DNA from: Olsenella sp. Marseille-P4559
GTDB lineage: Bacteria > Actinomycetota > Coriobacteriia > Coriobacteriales > Atopobiaceae
Length of the DNA stretch: 64,000 nucleotides
NCBI RefSeq assembly: GCF_900605015.1
Contig: NZ_LR027574.1
Location: 1,106,735 to 1,170,734 of the forward strand
Direction of reading: 5' to 3'
The notes beneath the pieces were generated by a model, which saw only the letters and a program-made list of their open reading frames with translations, was not told the DNA's origin and made no database searches. This document shows, piece by piece, positions 58,345 through 64,000 of this stretch (its first letter is position 1; the number at the start of each line of letters is the position of its first letter). A program made the position numbers and the translations under genes.

Positions 58345-58727
58345 GCGAGTTCTTCTGGCCATCGCGCGAGCAGGTCATCGCCGTGCACGACGCGTCCCTG
58401 GCACGCTTTGGCGGGGCATCCGGCATCAGGGACCCCGGCATGCTGGACTCCGCCCTCGCCAGGCCCTTCGCCTCGTTCGACGGGGTTGACGCGTTCCCGG
58501 ACGATATTTCGCGCGCATGTGCGATGGCCCACGCCATCATCTCCGACCACCCGTTCGTCGACGGCAATAAGCGGACCGGAGCGGCGGTGCTCGGCATGGT
58601 GCTCCGTTCGAACGGCATGAGGTTCAAACCGCGCCACGCAGAATTCTGCGAAGTGATGCTCGGCGTCGCTACCGGCAAGGTCTCTCTAGATAAGCTTGCG
58701 AGACGGGTCCGTAGCCAAGTGGCATAA
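58341..58727 (+). CDS. doc: Doc-type toxin (Fic fold)
   Basis: 128 residues of the Doc family, which in phage P1 phosphorylates EF-Tu and stops translation. The active-site motif is HPFVDGNKRTG (HxFx(D/N)GNKR). Other Doc features are GGASGIRDPGMLDSALARP near the start. The start is a GTG overlapping the antitoxin stop. All catalytic residues are present, so the toxin looks functional. Confidence 0.92.
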   Translation: MSEFFWPSREQVIAVHDASLARFGGASGIRDPGMLDSALARPFASFDGVDAFPDDISRACAMAHAIISDHPFVDGNKRTGAAVLGMVLRSNGMRFKPRHAEFCEVMLGVATGKVSLDKLARRVRSQVA

Positions 58728-59159
58728 GTAGATGAGCGCGATGCGCTCGTAGCCCCTCCATCTCCCTGCAGGAGGCGAAGCATTCTCGGCCCCTCGACGT
58801 GCAGCCGAACTCGTTCCTCGATGCTCCCAAGGCAATCACTCCCCCAGTCCCAGTCCGACGGACGGCGCCACTCTGCGACGCCCGTCCGCCGCGTCCGCTT
58901 TGGCAGGAGTGTCGCCCATGCGGCGCGCGTTTCTGACCACTTCGACGGGCGAGGAGTCCCCAGACAGTCCCCAAGGGTCCGAGTCATGGAAAGGCCACAC
59001 TCCGCTACCGCGGCAGTATGTGCGGCGGGGTGTGACGAAGGCATGCTCGTGACGCAGCGATTGGCTTGGGATGTGTGGCGATATTGCCACGCGCCCCATA
59101 CAGAAATGCCTTGATGTAATCGGTCGTGGAGCCTGCGAACCCCGACGCACTGTGGCGAG
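58728..59159. other. Region after doc without a supported gene
   Basis: About 430 bp with no credible ORF. At 58731-58750 it begins with GATGAGCGCGATGCGCTCGT, identical to the start of the excisionase-like remnant at 61917-61936; a hairpin GAGCGC/GCGCTC is formed. The rest resembles decayed mobile or phage DNA. Confidence 0.4.
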
Positions 59160-60575
59160 CTAGTACGGCTTAATCTTCCCGAAGGCGAAGGTCGACCCTA
59201 GCTTCATCCTGTTCTCGAACCCGTTGATATCCTCTATCGGGTCCTTGACCGCCGTCTTGCGGAACTGCTCCCTCGGAAACCTGACAGAGTAGATGTACTC
59301 GTCTGCCATGTCGCCGTTCCTGTCTCGGCGCTGCGTATAGCCTGAGGCGGTCACCTCCAAGATGTTCGCGTTCAGGTCGAAGATGTTGGCGGCCATAAAG
59401 AACGCCATGCCCAGAACGCAGGTCGCGTACTCCTGCTTGAGCTGCTTCTGGGTCTTGTTCACCACCTTCACCTGGCCGGACTTGAGCTGCTTCTGGGTCT
59501 TGTTCACCACCTTCACCTGGCCGGACTTGAGCTGCTTCGTCGTGGTCTGGGGCAGGCCCTCGATCTCCGGCAGGTCGAGGTCCAGGTACAGGTGGCCGCC
59601 CTCGCAGTCGATCTGCGCGCTCACGTCGGCGGGAATCGTGAGGTCGGAGAGCCAGTCCTCCACGAGGCCTGCCATCACCTCGTCGTCATCCGAGAGCGAG
59701 GCCTCCAGAGAGGCCTTCTCCAGCTCGTACTCGCCGCTCAGGCGCTCGTTCTCGGAGCGCTCGAGCTCGTCCTGTTCCGCCTCGAAGCCGGACCGCTTCT
59801 CCTCCCAGCGCGCCTGTTCGTCAGCGAGGCGCTTGGCAAGGGAGGCCTCCACGAACTCGCGCTCCTTCTTCTTCCTGCCGAATATGCCCTTCACGCTCTC
59901 CCATGCCTCGGCCTCGAGCGTCGACCTCACGCTATCCTCGGTGGGCTTCGGGAGCTCGAAGTTCTTCCTCTTGTAGGTCTCAGGCTTGAGCTTTGCCAGC
60001 CTCTGGTTGAACGCCCTGGCGGTGACGACCTTCGGGGCGAGCTTGTAGATGTCGATGAACTCCCGGCTCGCCTCTTCGGACTTCTCCTGCAGCTCCCTCC
60101 ACACCTGGCGCTGCTTCGCCTCGAGGTCGAGAAGCTCGCTCTTGATCTCCGGCAGCTTTCTCAGCTCCCGAATCACCGCCTTGTCCGTAATCTGCTCGCC
60201 GGTTTCCTCGAGGGTGTACGTAACCTCGCCGTTGTCGTTCAGGCCGACCTTCAGCGGAATAGTGCCGTCCGGTCTTGCGTGCGGCCTCAACATGTCGATC
60301 GTCTGCTGCCGCGCCGGGGAGATATTCCTTGTCGCGCTCGTCCTTGAGGGGCTTGACCTGTGCGACATCGCGCTCTTGTGGGAGCGCGTTGAGCCGCCGA
60401 TCTTCGTGCGGACGGAAAGCCCCGTGCCGGGGATGCCGAAGGTCGAGCAGGTCCCTCGCCTGCTGAGGTTGAGCGATGCACCCCTGTGCCCGACGCTGAG
60501 GTTGGAGCCAGACTTGCTGAAGTTGATCCTAGCACCCTTTCCCAGGGACACCGACTTGTGGAACCTGACGCCCAT
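59160..60575 (-). CDS. DUF4236 protein with long coiled-coil region
   Basis: About 471 residues. The first 60 are DUF4236 (MGVRFHKSVSLGKGARINFSKSG, SVGHRGASLNLSRRG, GIPGTGLSVRT), a module often found in bacterial and phage-related proteins of unknown role. The middle (about 110-310) is rich in Glu/Lys/Arg and probably coiled coil. Near residues 345-380 a 15-residue unit KQLKSGQVKVVNKTQ is repeated twice and a half. The C-terminus holds a compact folded domain ending with GKIKPY. The ATG at 60575 has GAGGGGGAG upstream. Function unknown. Confidence 0.8.
   Translation of the reverse strand: MGVRFHKSVSLGKGARINFSKSGSNLSVGHRGASLNLSRRGTCSTFGIPGTGLSVRTKIGGSTRSHKSAMSHRSSPSRTSATRNISPARQQTIDMLRPHARPDGTIPLKVGLNDNGEVTYTLEETGEQITDKAVIRELRKLPEIKSELLDLEAKQRQVWRELQEKSEEASREFIDIYKLAPKVVTARAFNQRLAKLKPETYKRKNFELPKPTEDSVRSTLEAEAWESVKGIFGRKKKEREFVEASLAKRLADEQARWEEKRSGFEAEQDELERSENERLSGEYELEKASLEASLSDDDEVMAGLVEDWLSDLTIPADVSAQIDCEGGHLYLDLDLPEIEGLPQTTTKQLKSGQVKVVNKTQKQLKSGQVKVVNKTQKQLKQEYATCVLGMAFFMAANIFDLNANILEVTASGYTQRRDRNGDMADEYIYSVRFPREQFRKTAVKDPIEDINGFENRMKLGSTFAFGKIKPY
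59436..59538. repeat. 45-bp tandem duplication inside the DUF4236 gene
   Basis: Copies at 59436-59480 and 59481-59525 are identical, and a partial third copy of 13 bases follows to 59538. The unit is a multiple of three, so it adds 15 residues per copy without breaking the frame. Expected to vary in number between strains. Confidence 0.8.
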
Positions 60576-60889
60576 GTGCGCTCCCCCTCGCTCGCGACGA
60601 ACCGCATCGATAAATACTTTATGACTTTCTAGCCTAGCAACGTGAGGCGGCATCACGGCCGAAAGAGTCCACAGGCGAGCGGGATTGGGCCACGCGCGTG
60701 ACATTACGGTCTAACCCCGACGTGACAGAACTTCCTACGTAGATGGACTACCGTTCGCCGATTTATGACAGTTTGTGACATCCCAGATGGACTGTTCCGC
60801 GCACTTTCGCGTGGCTTCCAAGGAAATGGGAATGAAAAATGGCCGTCTATCTGCCGAAACGCCGGAGGCCACAAGGTTCTTCCTCCACT

Positions 60890-60983
60890 CGGATCAGGTT
60901 TACGGTCAGGGTCGCGATGGACCCATTCTCAGTCGGCGTGCGCCAGCCCCCGTTGTTTTGTCGGGGATACTTTAGCACACGGC
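60890..60983 (-). promoter_or_regulatory. Degenerate orphan TPP riboswitch remnant
   Basis: On the minus strand GGGGGCTGGCGCACGCC...CTGAGAATGGG...CCTGATCC is shared with the intact riboswitch at 57883-57964. It also keeps a similar promoter-side sequence (GTGCTAAAGTATCCC versus GTGTTAAAGTAATCC). The 3' conserved block (GGGTAATGCC...GTAGGGA) is missing. The helper stem differs by paired changes (GGGCC/GGCCC versus GGGTC/GACCC), so it diverged while still under selection. No thiamine gene follows. Confidence 0.7.
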
Positions 60984-61069
60984 CGAGCATGGGCGCGCCA
61001 GAAGGCTCCTTCGCATCCTAAACGCGGTGTTAGCGCCGGCATAAGACACCCCCAATCCCTCACGTTTTA

Positions 61070-61086
61070 CGCTATGCAGCATAGCG
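61070..61086. repeat. Perfect palindrome CGCTATGC-A-GCATAGCG
   Basis: Eight-base arms around a single central A, about 270 bp before the lipoprotein gene. May be a protein-binding site; not enough context to assign it. Confidence 0.4.
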
Positions 61087-61359
61087 GAATCCGTGCAACG
61101 CGTTTGCTGAATCAGCGAGAGATTGGGAGAAGCCCTGCGAAGAAGGAAGTTAAAGGCATGGATTTCAATCACCTAATGAGCCGTTCAAGACAATATCCAT
61201 ATCGCTCACAAAATGGACTGCCATCGAAATGCTGGCCGATGAAACCATGAGATGCGGAAGGTTTCAAAGCTGGAGGCAGCCCACGCATATTCAAGTGGCT
61301 ATTCCGGCGCGGCCCTAAAGACGATAGCCGCTGCCAGAAGGCAGTAAGGACCGGAGGAC

Positions 61360-61821
61360 ATGATTGGCAGGAGGAGTTTCATTCTGGTAGCTTTAGCCCT
61401 TGTTCCAGCCCTTTGCGCCTCATGCAGAAAGGTCAGTGATGGGGATGACGAGGCTAATGGCAATGACCACCAAATAGCCAGAGAGCACATCTCTCAAGAT
61501 AATGTGGTTGACGTTTTTCTGTTCTCCCTCGACGGCAAATCTGTTTCTAAGATTGACGAAAACGACCTTCCGGCAACAATTGGGGCCCTAGCCAACCTTG
61601 ACTCAGAAACCTCGGAAGACCCCGCCGAGGTTCCCGAAGGCGGGGTCTCGGGTGGCCGAGAACGTATGTTCTTTGTCGTGCTTGAATCGTCAACGACGCT
61701 GACGGTCGGAACGGATGGGTCTTGCGCTATATATGATTCTATTCCATACGAAAGCAACTACGACGCATGCCAGCAGATTAGTGATTTATATTCCAGGCTT
61801 ATAGAGACAACCTCATCTTAG
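61360..61821 (+). CDS. Small secreted lipoprotein, function unknown
   Basis: 153 residues. A basic start (MIGRRSF) and a hydrophobic stretch end in a lipobox (ALCASC), so a lipid-anchored mature protein of about 134 residues is predicted. The mature part begins with an acidic low-complexity stretch, then a folded region (RERMFFVVLESSTTLTVGTDGSCAIYDSIPYESNYDACQQI) with two Cys that may form a disulfide. CGGAGGA lies 2-3 bases before the ATG. It is more AT-rich than its neighbours. No family recognised. Confidence 0.75.
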   Translation: MIGRRSFILVALALVPALCASCRKVSDGDDEANGNDHQIAREHISQDNVVDVFLFSLDGKSVSKIDENDLPATIGALANLDSETSEDPAEVPEGGVSGGRERMFFVVLESSTTLTVGTDGSCAIYDSIPYESNYDACQQISDLYSRLIETTSS

Positions 61822-61917
61822 GGCTTGGACATGACTGCGCTCTGACTTCCCAATGCCGCAGATGGAGACTGGTGTGACTGGTCTTCGCAAGCTACCGAGC
61901 CCGGGAGGTCCAACTCG

Positions 61918-62082
61918 ATGAGCGCGATGCGCTCGTGGCTCAGGGACAGCACGTCACTCCGCGACCGCCCGGAGCGGCTGGGGACCATGGGACCTGCAGG
62001 AGGTGTTCGGAATCGGGCGCTCCAAGTCCTTCGAGATCTGCAACACTCTGTACCATATCAACATTGGGCGATTCATCCGATC
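61918..62082 (+). pseudogene. Excisionase-like HTH remnant interrupted by an IS256-like element
   Basis: Reading from the ATG at 61918 gives MSAMRSWLRDSTSLRDRPERLG; a frame change near 61980 then gives DLQEVFGIGRSKSFEICNTL and NIGRFIRS, which matches the turn-helix and wing of excisionase/helix-turn-helix domain 17 proteins. The element end at 62083 cuts it. A 20-bp identical copy of the start lies at 58731. Confidence 0.55.
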
Positions 62083-63583
62083 GTGTCGAAAAAGTTGGTG
62101 TAAGCCCCGTACCAGGCGGGATTTGTAGAGAAGCGGGCCGTCGCCCTAGAATCTGAGATCGCGACAAATCGGATTCGTGGAAGGGAACGACGACCCAATG
62201 GACATCATATCAGAGGCCGCGATGACGGCCATGCGCATGCCGCGCTTCGAGGACGGCACCATCAACCTGCAGGAGCTGATCCGCCAGCTCACCGAGACCG
62301 TGGTCAACGGGGTCATGGACGCCGAGGCCGACGGGATGTGCGCCGCGCAGGGCAACGGCGGGAGCGGCTACCGCGAGAGGAGGCTCGCCACCTGCGTCGG
62401 CACGACCACGATGCGGGTCCCCAAGCTCAGGACCGGCAGCTTCCTCCCCGAGGACGTGATCGGGCGCTGCCAGAGGGTCGACAGGGCGCTCGTGGCGGCC
62501 GTCTCGGAGACGTGCGCGACCGGCACCAGCACCAGGAAGGTGCAGGGGATAGCCGAGAAGATGGGCGTCACGAGGCTCTCCGAGGACCAGGCGGACGCGA
62601 TGGCGAAGGGCCTCGACGCCGACGTGGGGGAGCTGCTCTCCCGCGACCTGGCGGGCCTCCGCACGCCCTACGTCTGGCTGGGCGCCACCTACGTGAGGTG
62701 CAGGCGCGACGGCCGCGCGGCGTCCACCGCCGTCGTCACCGCGATCGGCTGCGACGAGCGCGGCTGGAGGCGCGTGCTGGGCGTCTCCGTCGTCGACACC
62801 GGGTCCTGCGACTCCTGGCTCGCGTTCCTGAGGGGCGTCAGGGCCCGCGGCGCCGACGGCGTGCGCCTTGTCACCCCCGACGCCCACGAGGGCCTCAGGC
62901 GCGCGATCGCCGAGGCCTTCCAGGGCGCGGCGTGGCAGCGCTGCGTCGTCCGCCTCATGCGCGGCTGCATGCGCGAGGCGAGGAGCAGGCAGCCCAGGAG
63001 GCGCGTCGGCAGGATCGTGGCGCCGGTGTTCCGCGCGAGGGGCGCCGACGCCGTGAGGACGATGTGCCACCTGGCGTGCGAGATGCCCCAGGACTGCTGC
63101 CCGGGCGCCGCGCGCTTGCCCGAGGAGGCCGAGCCGGACGCCCTTGCCTACCCGGACATGCCCGCCTCGCATTGGAGGCGCCTGCGCACGAACAACGCCC
63201 AGGAGCGCACGAGCAGGGAGACCAAGCGCGGGTCGAGGGTGGTGCGGGTCTTCCCGTCCGTCGCGCCGCTCGAGCGCCTCGTGGGCGCGGTGATGTGCGA
63301 CCAGGACGAGGAGTGGGGCGACGCCAGGTACTTCGCGGAGGGGATGATGGCAGAGCCCTACGACGAGAAGAGGGAGGAGAAGGGGGCGGAGCCTCCGATG
63401 CCGGAGAGGCAGGCCGAGCTGCTCGAGTTCGCCAGGAAGGCGACAGAGGCGAGCCTGGGGCTTGCGGACGGGCTGGAGGCGGCATAGGATAGGCGAAGGT
63501 CTCAGCGAAGCGACGGTCCGCTCACTCGGCCGGGCTCAGGGCCCGGCACTCGCTCGTGGAGGTTACACCAACAATCCCGACAC
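62083..63583 (+). mobile_element. IS256-family-like insertion sequence
   Basis: The ends are GTGTCGAAAAAGTTGGTGTAA at 62083 and, read inward from 63583, GTGTCGGGATTGTTGGTGTAA, inverted repeats with a few mismatches. About 1.5 kb with one Mutator-type transposase gene. No matching target duplication was found at the flanks. The element sits between an excisionase-like remnant and an istA fragment. Confidence 0.8.
62198..63487 (+). CDS. IS256-family (Mutator) transposase with altered catalytic site
   Basis: About 429 residues. Family core segments are visible: VWLGATYVRCRRDGRAAS, VTPDAHEGLRRAIAEAFQGAAWQRC, and RLRTNNAQERTSRETKRGSRVVRVFPS. The expected first catalytic Asp (WLDATYV in relatives) is Gly here, while the second Asp and the Glu are present. 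The middle part also has a reduced spacing compared with typical members. The start at 62198 (MDIISEAAM) has GGAAGGG about 12 bases upstream; a GTG at 62177 is an alternative. Probably inactive. Confidence 0.85.
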   Translation: MDIISEAAMTAMRMPRFEDGTINLQELIRQLTETVVNGVMDAEADGMCAAQGNGGSGYRERRLATCVGTTTMRVPKLRTGSFLPEDVIGRCQRVDRALVAAVSETCATGTSTRKVQGIAEKMGVTRLSEDQADAMAKGLDADVGELLSRDLAGLRTPYVWLGATYVRCRRDGRAASTAVVTAIGCDERGWRRVLGVSVVDTGSCDSWLAFLRGVRARGADGVRLVTPDAHEGLRRAIAEAFQGAAWQRCVVRLMRGCMREARSRQPRRRVGRIVAPVFRARGADAVRTMCHLACEMPQDCCPGAARLPEEAEPDALAYPDMPASHWRRLRTNNAQERTSRETKRGSRVVRVFPSVAPLERLVGAVMCDQDEEWGDARYFAEGMMAEPYDEKREEKGAEPPMPERQAELLEFARKATEASLGLADGLEAA

Positions 63584-63586
63584 TAC

Positions 63587-63688
63587 CTACTTGCACACGG
63601 TGTCGCGCGAGACCCCGGCCTCGCGGGCCATCGCGGCGGCGCCCTCGCCCCGCCTGTACCTCCTCCGCATGGAACCGGTCTTGTCCAT
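63587..63688 (-). pseudogene. IS21-type istA fragment (N-terminal HTH)
   Basis: 33 codons on the minus strand from the ATG at 63688 contain MRRRYRRGEGAAAMAREAGVSRDTVCK, the start of the istA helix-turn-helix. It ends at a stop beside the IS256-like element (63583), indicating truncation. GGAACGGGAACG lies upstream. Confidence 0.5.
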
Positions 63689-63854
63689 GCCGGTCGTTCC
63701 CGTTCCGGGCCTCCCCGGTCGAAGACCGACCACACGACTGAGTCAGCCCCTCGGGGGGTGGCCAGCATGCCCGTGCGCGAAGTGTCGAAAACCCGTTGAC
63801 TGAAGGGGGGTGGTACCGGAAATCCGTACCAGACGATGGCGTCTGGAGGATGGC

Positions 63855-64000
63855 GTGTATTCCCCTGAACAGGGGAAAAGGGCGGTCGAGCCCTACATCA
63901 AGTACGGCCTCAAGGCCACGGCAACCATACGGGAGCTCGGATGTCCCAGCCGCGCACGGCTGGTGAGCTGGCACGGGGAGTGGCAGGAGAACGGAGGAAG
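63855..64000 (+). CDS. IS3-type transposase orfA, 5' part (continues beyond window)
   Basis: From the GTG at 63855 (GGAGGATGGC upstream) the frame stays open to the end: VYSPEQGKRAVEPYIKYGLKATATIRELGCPSRARLVSWHGEW is the N-terminal helix-turn-helix of an IS3-group OrfA (relatives read MYSYEDR..AVELYIKYG..ATATIRELGYPS). The upstream stretch TGAAGGGGGGTGGTACC around 63798 may be the element end. Confidence 0.7.
   Translation, partial: MYSPEQGKRAVEPYIKYGLKATATIRELGCPSRARLVSWHGEWQENGG

Larger units (their letters stand above)
60576..61359. other. Long non-coding stretch with a decayed TPP riboswitch
   Basis: About 780 bp with no supported gene. It includes the riboswitch remnant (60890-60983) and the palindrome at 61070-61086. 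A short hydrophobic-free reading frame at 60765 and similar ones lack support. Confidence 0.5.

Noticed and set aside
58821..59114. Plus-strand ORF after doc
   Set aside because: No ribosome-binding site, no hydrophobic or domain pattern, and the region looks decayed on both strands.
60765..61250. 161-codon plus-strand ORF across the riboswitch remnant
   Set aside because: It runs through the antisense of a structured RNA remnant and lacks a ribosome-binding site.
62338..63492. 384-codon plus-strand ORF in another frame of the IS256 gene
   Set aside because: Arg/Gly-rich shadow; the catalytic motifs lie in the other frame.

Overview
The window is GC-rich bacterial DNA. It is most consistent with an anaerobic, host-associated actinobacterium of the Coriobacteriia (Olsenella/Atopobium/Collinsella type). 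This is an inference from the gene mix: indolepyruvate:ferredoxin oxidoreductase, a SufCBDSU operon, a lactose-family PTS, a GrdB-like protein, GatCAB, a TPP-riboswitch thiamine-precursor transporter, and IS1634, IS3 and IS256 elements. No rRNA, tRNA or CRISPR array was seen.

Layout. 1-8.4 kb: the end of iorA and iorB, a polysaccharide deacetylase, a YegP-like protein, an HD hydrolase translationally coupled to gatB, and gatCAB. Two intergenic regions here hold unexplained palindromic repeats. 8.5-15.6 kb: a heterodimeric ABC exporter with its MarR regulator, an MFS permease, and a pepT gene broken by three single-base frameshifts. 16.2-21.7 kb: the SUF iron-sulfur operon sufC-sufB-sufD-sufS-sufU with an Rrf2 regulator at its 3' end. 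21.9-35.2 kb: a minus-strand cluster with a PRD regulator, PTS EIIA/EIIB/EIIC, a glycosylasparaginase, a PepV-like dipeptidase, an RDD membrane protein, a half-length GrdB-like protein and a YitT protein. Upstream of it lie mupG (6-phospho-N-acetylmuramidase) and divergent cutC. An IS1634-family element flanked by 82-bp direct repeats sits between mupG and the PTS cluster. I read this region as a candidate salvage system for N-glycan or peptidoglycan remnants (GlcNAc-Asn or muropeptides).

35.2-53.4 kb: decayed fragments and a broken IS3 copy, then a pectin/galacturonate island. It encodes a sugar-isomerase-like TIM barrel, a GH105 hydrolase, an SGNH esterase, a pectin methylesterase fused to an alpha/beta hydrolase, a GPH-family symporter, uxaB, a LacI regulator, a GH28 polygalacturonase, uxaA and uxaC, followed by class II fba. 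Three near-identical palindromes upstream of the transporter operon, uxaB and uxaC look like operators of the local LacI protein. The depolymerising enzymes show no signal peptides, so methylated or acetylated oligogalacturonides are probably imported and finished in the cytoplasm.

53.4-64 kb: a Ser/Asn-rich membrane protein, a thiamine-precursor ABC operon under a TPP riboswitch with an intrinsic terminator, a Phd-Doc toxin-antitoxin pair, a DUF4236 protein with an internal 45-bp tandem duplication, a decayed orphan copy of the TPP riboswitch, a small lipoprotein, and a terminal scrap yard of mobile DNA. That last part has an IS256-like element whose transposase lacks the first catalytic Asp, an excisionase-like remnant, an IS21 istA fragment and the start of an IS3-type orfA.
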